A stretch of DNA of 64,000 nt from Multifurca ochricompacta (taxonomy: Eukaryota > Basidiomycota > Agaricomycetes > Russulales > Russulaceae): positions 1,178,001 through 1,242,000 of the forward strand of contig WTXG01000003.1 of assembly GCA_022496185.1 (NCBI GenBank). The letters are read 5' to 3'. Shown here piece after piece: positions 12,691 to 24,400 of the stretch; position 1 is the stretch's first letter; each line of letters opens with the position of its first letter. The translations under genes were made by a program, and so were the position numbers. Under the pieces are notes generated by a model. It searched no databases. It had not been told where the DNA came from and was given only the letters and a program-made list of their open reading frames with translations.

Positions 12691-12934
12691 AATAATCCTA
12701 TCAGACAACGAAGATTGCGATGGGCGGGTGTAACGAGAAGTGATTGGGAGACGCGTTAATGCTCGTCACGACACAAATTCGAATTCGAATTTATTTATTC
12801 TCCCCGTGCAAGGGCTGCCACGTCACGTGATGTGAATTGTTCGCGTCTCGACGTCGGTTGAGGGAAGGGAACTACTTGCACGTCAGTCTTGAACTCGAAT
12901 TCAAACCCTACATCTCCATCCTCTTGGGATCGCG
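12691..12934. promoter_or_regulatory. CKS1/MER3 bidirectional promoter with TCACGTGA
   Basis: 244 bp between two divergent start codons. It holds the palindrome TCACGTGA at 12823-12830, a perfect E-box-type site of the kind bound by bHLH factors such as Cbf1, and an overlapping AATTCGAATTCGAATT repeat near 12777. A regulatory role is inferred; only the sites are seen. Confidence 0.45.
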
Positions 12935-15900
12935 ATGGACGAGGAAGATGTTTACGGGATACCAAGAGACTACTATGTTTCGGAATCAAAACCTCAGAAC
13001 TACACAAAATATGTTTATGCACCTCCTTTTGATAACCTTCTAGATGATAAAATCGTTGATGATTCTTTCGATGGCCTTGGTGAGTGTATGCGCGTTTCTA
13101 TAGTTAATTAATCTTGGCCTAATTATCACACAACGGGTAGGGTCTCAGAAAAGTTCTTCTGGCTCGATCTTTCAACAGAGCTTGTTTGAGTTAGATGAAA
13201 TTGAGAACTTTAACGATGATCCGCCGGGTCATCGCGGCCTAGGACCGTATCCTCAATGCACTCCAGGGCTGCTGTCTCATAGAAGTCCCGAAAGGTCTGC
13301 GCTATCGGACGCATACTATAATCAAAGCTCCTCATGCATGCATCTTATCTTGTGATGGCTTCTCTCTACTGACTACTATTAGTCTGCGAGAGACAGAACG
13401 CCGGGTCATATTTCCAAGGGCCCAATACACATCTCACCCCAGCTGTAAAACAGAGGACCCAGCTTGGCAGAGATGTGAAAAGCGGCCTCTCGGATAACTG
13501 CCCACTGCTGAACGGCGGTACTGGAGGAGACAGCTCGTGCAAGGTGGATGACATTCGCCTTCGACAAGTTTCAGAGCTGCGTTCGTGGTCATCCCTTCTA
13601 AGGTCCAAGGGAGGTGATTTAGTTTTTTTTAGCCGATGTGTATCGTAACATGTTCAAGTTCGGGGTATTCAATGCTATGCAATCGAGTTGCTTCGATACG
13701 GTAAGTATACTTTTTGGTGTTCTTTAATCTGATGGGCGAGATTTATTTTTAGATCATGAAATCTGGAGAAAATGTGGTAAGTTCCGACCCTACTCCCCTA
13801 CTCCCCGTATGCAACGTTTTTGCCAGGTAGTGAGTGGTGAGTTCATAAGGCGCAGTAGATATCGTCACAGCTACGTAGCCATCTTCTCCAATCCCTTTCC
13901 CCCCTCTTCACAGCGCCAACTGGTAGCGGCAAGACCGTCTTGTTCGAACTCTCTATAATTCATATGCTCGTCAATTCGTCGGGTCGTGGTGACACTGAAA
14001 AATGCGTTTACGTGGCTCCGACAAAGGTGTGCCTATTATTCTCGTTCGAAGTTTGTATCCTCAAAAGGAAGAGGCTCTGTGTGCTGAGAGAATCAGGGAC
14101 TGGACGGAAAAGTTCGGACCCGTGGGTATAAGATGTACGTGGTTGTAATCCCATGCGATCTTTGCGACCTTCATATCGTTCAGGTTGTGAGTTGACAGGG
14201 GACACAGCCCAGCCTAGCGGAAGTATTTGGGGGGACCTCAAGAGTGCAAATATCATGTTGGGTGTTCACTCTGCATTATCTATACGTCACTGACCATTTA
14301 TCAGTATTACTACGGTGATGTCCCCCATCGTCCCTGGCCCACGTACAGCATCTGATGTTGAAATGGTAGATTGAAAAGTGGGATAGTCTGACAAGGAGCT
14401 GGTGGGCGACACATGGGATTTGATCGAATTTCTTGATCATAAGGCATGTTGCAGGTCAAGTCACAGCCAACCTCTTTCAAAAATTCAGCTCTTCCTCATC
14501 GACGAAGTGAAGCGCTCTTATTAGCTCTCTTTCACCTCACATCGTGATCACACGCAGGTTCATATACTCAACGAACTACGAGGAAGCACCCTCGAAGTGG
14601 TCGTATCTCGCATGAAGGCGCGCGGCTCAGCTATGCGCTTCGTTGCAGTGTCCGCCACGGTTCCAAATATTGACGATGTTGCTCGCTGGATCGCAAGTCG
14701 GTATTCAAATGGTGCCGCCGCGACCTTCCGAGTATTCTTAACTTTCTCATTTCTCCTGCAAGTGCATTGATCACGATAGCAGTTCGGAGAGGCGTATCGG
14801 CCCTGTCAGATTTCACGTTTTGTTTACGGTTTTCCAAGAGGCAGGAATCAGAATGATTTCTTGTTCGCGCAGTCTTTGAACTACCGACTATTCCCACTCC
14901 TTCAACAACACTCTGCCAACAAGCCGATCTTGATCTTCGTGTCAACGCGAAAGGGTACTGTAACTATGCCTATTAACCTCAGATATAACGTCCAATGAGA
15001 ATCTAGGAGTCCTTGCTACAGCTGAACAGCTAATGATAGATTACCACAAGGCAGTTGACAACAGCCAAACACTGCCCTGGTCACTCCCTAAGAAGCTTGT
15101 CTGTTCTCCGTCATATTAGATGAAACTTATCTGCCACGTAGGGTTGACAAGAAATTTCAGAGCAAACAGCTTGAAAGTAGGCCGTACGGTTCTGCGCATA
15201 GCAACTATATATCCACGATTCTATATGCGTCATTGCAGAACTTGCCGCAGCTGGCATTGGTGCTCATCATGCCGGGCTAGAGCTTTCAGACAAGCGTTCT
15301 GTCGAGGAGCTATTCATGAACAGGGTCTTGCGTGTCGTCGTCGCAACTTCGGTGGGTTGGCTACTTATTTGCACTTTTATGGATACAAGGTCCTCTACCT
15401 CTCCCAGACTCTCGCCGTGGGCGTTAATCTTCGTGGGTTACTTCATGTTAAAGATCATTCACTTGGCTCAATACTTCACCCTCCAGCCGCCCATATCGTC
15501 GTAATCAAGGACGTCAGAGTATTCCAGAATGGCATCTCTCAGGAATACTCGGATTTGGATATCATGCAGATGATGGGACGAGCTGTGAGTATATTAACTT
15601 CTACGCATGACACCTCGCTTCATCAATCAATCGATCAGGGGCGACCCCAGTTCGGTTGGTTCACGCCTGACAGCGTTTGCTTTTGGCTAATCGATTGAGT
15701 GCAGACAAGGAAGCTGTAGCTATCATCATGTGCGAGTCTGGGCTGGAGAACAAATATCGTGCTCTCGGGCATGGCCAAACCATATTGGAGAGTTCTCTTC
15801 ATACCAACCTCTCCGAGCATTTGAACTCCGAAGTCGGGCTCGGAACCATAAAGAATATGGCGACAGCGAAGGAGTGGTTACGCAATACATTCATGTACCG

Positions 15901-18900
15901 CCGAGTGGTTCAGAACCCCGAGCGGTATATGTTAAAGGAGCAGGAGTGGCAAGAAGGACTGGATGGCATGATTTCAAAATGCTTCAACGATCTCAAGCAT
16001 GCTGAGCTTTTGACCGATGTCAAAGGGAGACCAGGCGAGCTCCGCTCGACAGAGTTTGGCGACATCATGAGCAAAGTACGCACACACACACACTAATCTT
16101 TGACCCCACGACTTCAGCTCATTGGAAGATAATAGTTTTACATAAAGCAGGCTACGGTAATAATCGCTTTACTCTCTTGTCTTATGCACTGACCGCCTGG
16201 ACTCGAGATGGCCCTGATCATGAACCTCCCTGTCAAAGCCACTCTGCGTGAAATGGTGAGAGTTCGGCTAACGAAGTTGTATTACCACTCAGGTCATGTC
16301 ACCGGAAAAGCTAGAAACGCTCGCGGCTTCGGAAGAGTACGTTAGGTATTGAATACTCGGGCTCGTCTAAAGCTATGCCTCAGGTTCTCCGAGCTGAAGA
16401 TGCGAGCTGGTGATAAGCAGGTGAACTGTCTTGCCATCATTGCCAATACAGTGACCGCTGAACTTCCAGGTTTACAATACATTGCGAGAGCATGAAGATA
16501 TTCGTTTCAAAATAAAGCGGGTGGAAAAGACAGCTGACAAAGTGTTTTTGCTGATTCAAGTAGCCGCGTAGTTGCAACTATGGAATCCTGCTAATCAGAT
16601 CGTTTCCAGGCTGTTCTTGGGAGGATCCCCCTTCACACGATGGAGTACAAATCCGGGGAAACCAATGCCTTGTTTGATTCGCTCATTGTCTTCAGACACG
16701 CTAGTCGAATTGGTAGAGGTAGGATTCGCAGTCGAAGTAGTATCATCACCTCTTCACACCTCTTCAGCTTTGGTTGAGGTCGCAATAGCCAAGCGACATG
16801 GAGCCCAGATCAAGCACGGATTGGAGCTGTGAGCGCACGCCAGCTTGCGTCCGATTGATGAAAATGCTAATGATCATTTACATGAAGGACGCGCAATCTC
16901 AGCGCTAAAGTTTGGGAAGACCGACCATCTGTACTTTGCCAAATCGAAACGATTGGGGAGAAGTCGTAAGTCCCACTCCTACTCTGCATTTTCGTCACAT
17001 CTTATTATCGTCGTCAAGTATGAAGGTCCTACCGTAGTGAACGTATAGTTAGCCCTGGACTCATGCGCTACTAGGTACTCGCGCAACATGGTATCACGGA
17101 TTTTGAAAAATTGCGTGGGCAAGATCCCATCCAGATTGATTTAGTGCGTTTCCGGAAACAGATGTTTCTCTTGGCTTCGCTGATATTCGATAAGCTACTA
17201 AACAAAAAACAAGCATCCGGGCATAAAATCCTGTTCGCTGTCAGAGAACTTCCACAGTACTCTATTACTATCGACGAGCTGTCGGTCATACACTCTACTA
17301 GCCGCAACCCCGTCGAATTGGAGCTTGAGGTTCAGTGCTCAGTTTCTTTAGCAGGCGCCTCATCCTCGAAGTCTAAAGCTCACAAGAATCGACACTACCA
17401 TGACATGACCTACATCCTGACAGTGACATCCGACTTTGAATTTATCGACTTTCGAAGGATCCCGTTGAGCTGCCCTACTAAGCAGATAAGGTTCCGGAAA
17501 CTCATGAAACCTCCTGCAGCACGAAAGGTCTCCAAGAGCCCAAGTCATTTTCTGTCATCGCCCAGCTTACGAAGCCGAGCCAAAGTATATACGTTTATAT
17601 GTCATCAGTGAGTTTCAATCACTTTCGCATCTAGTATTTACTACAACCGATGCAGGATACAATCGCTGGCGTCACCACCAGCTCACAATACAAGCCCAGG
17701 ATTGATCTAGACAGCTTTCCTGTCGCGGACACCCGACCAATGACCAGCATGGTAAATGGAAGTCTTCTTGCAAATGGGATGGGCCATCATTAATTGACCT
17801 CCCGACAATGGCAGGAAATGGTGCTCGATGGTCTCGAGGGAAATGAAGATTTTTGGAATGTGGAACTAAGTGATGATGAGACACCAGTCGGAGACTCAAC
17901 ACAGGACCATTCGGGTAAGAGTGGGCATCTGTGCCTGGTTGCATACTTACGTCGTCTTTCAACAAATCAGACTTGATAAAGGAGGGGCAGGGTGCTGCAG
18001 TGCTTTCAGGCACTTTAAGGACTAACGACCGAGCGAAAATTGAACGTGGTTTCAGCAGACTTGCGAAACTGCCCAACGGAAAATACCGGTGCTGCTGACA
18101 TTACATTATACTCTTCTTCATGACCTCTGACCATATATCTCTAGATGCAATCACCCCTGCAAGGATAAGTCCACTTGCCGCCATTTATGGTGCGCCTTTT
18201 TTTTGTCGTGTCAACCGAATTGATTCTTACGTGAGAATCATTACGGAGTTGTCGTGATGGCGTTAAAAAACCTCCACCTGCCCCGAGACAGCGTGGTGTA
18301 GGGCCTCAGCCCAGAATGATGAAAAAGAAAGTGCCGCAAGTAATGTCAGGTGACTCTGTTTTGGGGTCCAAGAGATCCACTCTTGCTCTTGCCAAGGTCT
18401 CTGCTCAGCTCCCCGTCTCCGATGCTAGCCTTCGGCAGCCCAAAGTCCTTCACAAAAGCTCTGGGACCGACTCACATCTGAGGATTGCTAATGGAAAACG
18501 GATTAAGCTCCTTCACGACCTCTCAAGTGATGACACTCAGCCTACGGGATCCACAACAACAAAGAAAATGCCAAAGTTTGATATGAACTTCTCGGTCCTG
18601 AAGGAAGGTGATGTAACTGGTGACACGCCCCTCTTCTATCTCAGTGACTCAGACGAACTTCCGGAACCCCATGAACTACTACGAGCTAGCGTTTGTGGGA
18701 TTGGAGGAACTGAGGAAGGCCTATCTGTCCGCACTTCTGATTACTCGGCCTCACACACGGATGCTGTCATCCGCGACGGTGGGACCACACAAAGTGAAAC
18801 AAATGCTGCGGAGACTCATGATGCCTCGACGTCTAGTCACACCAGATACATCGAGTCTATTCTTCCTTTAAAGCGTAAAGGAAGCACAGACTTGGGCGAG

Positions 18901-19412
18901 GACTGTACTTCCTTCACAATCACACGGGCTGAGGCTACTCCGCCGCCGCCGCCGCCTCTGAGTCGATGTTTGCAACCACAGGTGTGCATATGCAAGTGGC
19001 ATAATTTCTCACTCTGACCAATGTCCAGAAGAGGACGCTAGATGCGGACGCTGAACTTACTGATGACAATACAGTCTCTGGTGCTGATGTATATGTGGAG
19101 GAAGAAGGCTTTGTCCTTGAGAAAACACCATTCAGCTGGCTCAACCCGGAAGAAACAAGAAATCCTCCTGCCGCGCCTTCACTTCGTCGGTCTTTTTCCC
19201 CGTCAGAGGTCGAGCAACTTTCGACACTCGGCCACGAAGAACCCTCTTTTTACGTCGCTTGGAAGAACAAGCAGAGAGAAAACGTTGGAGAACACTGGAA
19301 CCCTTTACAAGCCAGTTCGGGATCCTTACTGATTGCTGAGCCCGAGCATGATCATCTCGCAGAGTTTCAAGAGTGGCTTGCAACTACAAACAGCATCGAG
19401 TTCATCGGCTAA
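12935..19412 (+). CDS. MER3: Meiotic DNA helicase MER3/HFM1
   Basis: Ski2-like DNA helicase that stabilises joint molecules and promotes interfering crossovers in meiosis. Seen after splicing: start [10 protein letters not shown], entry [15 protein letters not shown], motif I APTGSGKT (13836-13930), a DEVH box formed across an intron ending near 14560 (FLIDE joined to VHILNEL), motif III VSATVPN, motif V LAVGVNLP and motif VI MMGRAGRPQF. A winged-helix and Sec63-like region follows. A C-terminal zinc finger [16 protein letters not shown] is split by an intron near 18190-18240. A long Ser/Asp-rich tail ends at 19410. Motif I needs a 10-nt microexon at 13827-13836. Twenty or so short introns; I found no frame break that splicing cannot explain, though I did not verify every junction. 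Confidence 0.9.
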
Positions 19413-19650
19413 GCCGAAACACTGTTAAGCTAAAAACTGGAGGATTAAATGTTGAATCGTAGGACTTGGTATTATTATCAATGGCAAATAGGTCTAATGT
19501 GACATGCAATTAAATGTCCATTTTTAAACTGTCACAGGTCCACCTTGCCCGTCAATCTGAGATAAAGGGTTTTAAACGGTCATTAAGATGAACATATCTA
19601 GTATGATTCTTAGTATGATTCTTAATGCAAGCCGTGGTGGAGTGCACACT

Positions 19651-21100
19651 CTATGCTGACTGGTTGTCCCAGCGAACTGCTGGAGGATCAACAAACACTT
19701 CTAATGCATCTTCCCAGAGCTTGTCCCACTCAACAGGCATTTCCGGACGAACTAGTTCCCAACCACGTTCATCCGCCCTCCACCGCATCTCCTTTTTCAA
19801 TCTCTCTGCACGCAGCTCCACCTCTGTCGGTGGTGGCGCCTCGCTTTCTAATTTTGTCGGCTCGCGTTCACCACGCGCGAGAGCACGGGCTGTGGCCAGC
19901 TTCTCCGGTAGTGCTTTATAGTACCCTTCACGTGCCCTCTGCACGTCAGCGGGAATGGCAGCAGTTGAACGCTTGTAGTAACCCTCTGCAGACAAGTCGA
20001 AGTCGAGGTCGGTACGCTCAAAAGGGCGCTTTACACACGAAATGAGCTTGTACGCCGCCTCGGCGCCGGCACGAACTTTATGCCGCTCATTGAAGAAGTC
20101 CCAGATCATGAGAGGAACAAGCTTGATTCCGACGAGATTGACGAAGGGAACAGGGAGGAGTGGAGGTTGCAATGGGATATGTGTCGGTGTGGGTACGTCC
20201 GCGTCAGAGTCATGCGTCGGCAGAGATGATAGTGGCGGGGGAGTACGGATAGTGGCGAACGGAGAGAAAATGCCGGGGGGGCGCGAGGGGGGGAGTCGGG
20301 ACGGCGTAGGAAGAGGCTCGCCGTCCGCAAAGTCAGATAACAGATCCGAAGAGGGTTCGGGGTCATCGAAGTGGCCGTCGCCTTCAAGTTCCTTTGAGAG
20401 TCGCTCGTCTTCGTCGACGCGCTGCAAGGATTCCGTCCATCCACGTCGGACCCCAGTCATGTACTCCTTGAAGGCAGCTCTGCCGATGATGACCGTACCG
20501 CCATCGAGGGTTCGGCGCCGTCTAACCTCTGGCGTACCCTTGGATACAAGGAGCAGAGGCAGTGGCGGTGGATCTAATCCGAGGGCAGCGCGACGGGCAG
20601 TTTTTATATCATTGGCCACATGCGTGGCAAGGTCACCGTGACGCTTGCCAGCAATGACAGTGTAGTCAATAGCCGCGGCGACGAATATTGGCTGTATGGG
20701 TACAAGTGAGCACGGACACCCTAAGAAAAATGTGATGAGGATGAGGACGAGCGGACCTTTAGGTACTTTCTGAAATAGCGCGGCCACGATCCCAGTCGTC
20801 ATCACCTGGCCACTTTGCGCTGCACACGGTGACAGTACGAGGAAAGTCGAGACTGTGAAGCGATTCTTCTGCTAAATGCTTGACACGGTCCACATAGTCT
20901 TGACGAATGTTTTGTGATTGACGGCGGTCATAAGCATAATATGCTATGAGTGACTGGGTAACAGAGAGGAAAATAAGCCAGTTGCGAGATGGGAGTCGCG
21001 GCCGTTTATCAAACCAGGACGGGGGTATTCCAGTGAATTCGAGAGCTGTACGGAAGCCAGATTTTTTAGGCGGAGGGGATGATAAGTTGTTCAAGTTCAT
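19651..21100 (-). CDS. TIM54: Mitochondrial import inner membrane translocase Tim54
   Basis: Component of the TIM22 complex that inserts carrier proteins into the inner mitochondrial membrane. Two exons, 20767-21100 and 19651-20720, join in frame through a 46-nt intron (phase 1), giving 467 residues, the usual length. The N-terminus reads ALEFTGIPPSW, then PRLPSRNWLIFLSVTQSL with a single membrane segment of about 18 residues, then CSAKWPGDDDWDR. The C-terminal part carries VAAAIDYTVIAGKRHGDLA, GGTVIIGRAAFKEYM and LVGIKLVPLMIWDFFNER, all typical of Tim54. The start at 21100 is the first ATG that gives the usual short leader; a longer in-frame reading upstream has no conserved match. It is convergent with MER3 and divergent from NOT1. 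Confidence 0.88.
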
Positions 21101-21413
21101 GCCCAGGCTGATGCCGGACCGTATTGTTTTGAACTCTGGAGGAGTATGGACAAGCTGACTAATGTCACACACGGTCACGACTACTACAGCCACGGAAATT
21201 GAGGCGGAGATGATCAATATTCCCACAGTGGCGCAAGCGCGTAAGCGCATCTGCGAGTGACAGTCACGTTTCTTCCTGCTCGAGCTCACCGTCCCAGACG
21301 GCGTGCACAACGCGCTTTCTCGTGCTTCTTAACACCACCTTACACGCAAAACGGCTCCAGGCGGCGGAAGTGGCGGTAGAAGGGCGGAGCCTTCTTCAGT
21401 TCGGTCTCCTGCC
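21101..21413. promoter_or_regulatory. TIM54/NOT1 divergent intergenic region
   Basis: 313 bp between start codons. The left part is open on the minus strand with hydrophobic translation, but it lacks a conserved match, so I treat it as untranslated leader. No strong regulatory motif is visible. Confidence 0.5.
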
Positions 21414-24400
21414 ATGGATAATCCACCCAACAACAACATACACACCATCGTTAGGGCCCAAATCGTTTTCTTATTATCAACGCTCACAGAAGACAACTTC
21501 GATCGAAATCAAGCTGAAATTCGTTCGGTATGTTCGCTGGCATTCTGCGTCGAGAATTTTTTTTCATCTTCATTTGGTGTATCTGTAGCTATCTGAACAG
21601 CATGGGCTTGAAACATACCTACATTTCATCCGGCGCCTGATCGTTCACTCTCAAGCCCGACTCCAGTCCACAGCTGCCCCTTCAGTTTTCGATACTTCCA
21701 CGTCACTGACTTTTCGATTACTGGTCCAAGAGACTCAGCGACTCGCACGCGATCCTTTCTTAGCCGACCGTTTTCGTGATGGCCTAGACCGCGGGGAAGG
21801 TGATATTTTCAGGCATTTCGACCTGGCTCGGTTTGCAGATCGAGTTGGACTCCGCCCTTTGGAACGTCTTGTGCTGGCTTCCTCAATTGTGACAGCCCCA
21901 ACCCGCAAAGAACTTGCCCTACAAGCTGCGTCAATGATACGTGTCGAATTCGAGAATGCAGCTCTAGCATTATGCCAACATCCATCTTTTGATCATGCCG
22001 ATCTGTCGCCTGCGCAGGTGGCTAAGCTGCTTTCCAATTTACTTGAACTTTCAATTCCAGAAACACCGATTCTGGACGGCCCTCAGCGTCAGGCCCTGAT
22101 CGCTGCGGCCCAAGCAAAATATGGTACAGAAGTCGTTGCACCGATTTTGCAGCAGATCATTCCTCGCCTAAGGTTGAGCAGTCTTGCTTTCACATGTGCT
22201 GTTCTAATGTCATTATACATCTAGTTTACCTGTAGGGACCACTCTCGTCCAGGCTTTTAATCAACTGGGACCCGAAATCACAAGCGACACGGACACCGTC
22301 CGAGCACTGATGCATCGCTTTGGCACCTCAGATGTAAATCCCCCGAAGGATACCACCGTAATTGAGTACATGGTAGTCTTAGCGCGCCTAGCTGCGGATG
22401 GTTCCGTACTGGGTGATGTAGGCTCATTCGTTCGGGCGATAAGCAGCTTTGTGGGTGTTTCGTTTTTACGACGTCATCCGTTTCTCTCATGTGCATGTAG
22501 TCGACCTCCATCGACTGGGCTGAAGTTATCAAAGCCTTCGACATTCCTGATCGTTCCGGAGTGGACACCGCAACATTGAAGCTCCTAATCGCCATACTGC
22601 TCAATGCCCCGCGGGACGTGGATGTTCACGCCGTAGCCGGGTTTTGGGGCACTTGGCGTAATTCCTTGTATCAGTTGCGTCTTCTTGATGCTCTCCTTTC
22701 TCTTCCAGGCGATACGTTCAATTTCGTCACTCTTCCTGGTCGCCGAATCGTAACAATGGATGACGTAGCAAGCGCAAGCCCCACAATCAAAGCCCTAGCC
22801 GCCAATGTACAAGGTTCAACTTGGAATTCCTTGGATCTGTTCGAAGTTTTGGTGCGCCTAGCGGATTCTGACCATGCTGAAGTTAGAGGGTTTGTCCGAG
22901 AAATGTTAGACAAAGCCGTTCGCATCAGTGCCGAGCTAGTCCACATGGGTTTACTCGAGGCCCCGGTCAGTATATGGTTACTTTCTGATATCGACATTCT
23001 GACAGGTTGTTACTGGTAGCAAACAGAATGGAACGAGATTCGCTCGGAGTACTCACAGAAATTACTTGCCATGTTCTTGGCTGGGCACCCGAATCATCAA
23101 CTAGTTTTTATGAGGATTTGGCAGATTCGCCCGGCTTATTTAACGAACGCCTTTGCTGCTTTTTACAAGGAGAGTCCCCTCAATATCACTAGAATCCTTG
23201 ATGTTGCCCAAGATTTGAAGGCAAGTGCTCGTTGATCTTCGGGAACCTTCAATTGACGGAGCATGCATTTAGATCCTAGATGCGCTCCTTGACGTGAAGC
23301 CGTTTGACTTCGCCCTCGATGTTGCTGCCCTAGCATCGCGACGAGAGTACCTCAACCTGGATAAGTGGCTTGCTGACAATGTTGCATCTCATGGTGCCGA
23401 ATTTCTGCACGCTGTTATTGAATTTTTGGACGCGAAAATGGATAGTGAGAAAGCTACCCGTATATCGGATCCCGTCGTGGAGAGTCGTACCATGACTTTG
23501 AATCCGCTCACAATCACAATTTTCCTTCGTGTCCTCCGGAACAAGTATGTGTTGACGTCGTTCCATTGTCCGTCTACTGACTTTTTTCGTCAGTTCAAAC
23601 ATCATGCGCCCCAGCGATGTTGACTATTGTTTGGAAGTTCGAAATGCCTGTCTTCAAATCCACCCTCGCCTTATGAACCTCACACCAGGATTGGACTCCG
23701 AACCAGGGTTTTCAGTGGTCAATTACACGCCAGAAATAGAACTTGAAGTCGATGGTATTTTCAAGCAGATGTATGACGAGCAAATCACGATTGACGATGT
23801 CATCGCAATGCTGCAACGCTACAAGAACTCGACTAACTCCCGTGATCACGAGATCTTCTCTTGCATGCTCCATTTCCTCTTCGACGAGTATAAATTCTTC
23901 CAGACGTGGTATCCTTCTCGAGAGCTAGCGATGACTGGGTACCTGTTCGGATCTATTATTCAACACGAACTGGTTGACTACATCCCGCTCGGCATTGCTA
24001 TTCGCTACGTCATTGATGCACTTAACTGTCCTCCAGAGACCAACCTTTTCAAATTCGGCCTCCAAGCGTTGTCTAGGTTCGAGACTCGGGTTTCCGAGTG
24101 GGCCCCTTTATGTCAGGCACTTCTTGATATCCCTCATTTATTGGAAGCGCGTCCCGACCTGGCCTCTCTTCTTCGTCGTGCACTAGCTAGTGGTGGAGAC
24201 AATGTTGGAGACACTCGTGTTGCCCCTGCCTCGCGGTCGGAAGGATCGGTCATTTTCACCTCCATTAATCCTGATGGCAATGACGAAGTCTTCGTTTCCC
24301 CGCCAGAGGAAATCTCGGACAAAATTCTGTTCATCATCAACAATCTTGCCCCAGTCAATGTCAACTCAAAGTTGGAAGACATGAAGGTCCATTTCAAGGA

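Noticed and set aside
20042..20641. 199-codon open frame on the plus strand
   Set aside because: Antisense to the second exon of TIM54, which has clear family motifs. The Ser/Arg/Gly-rich translation mirrors codon bias on the other strand.
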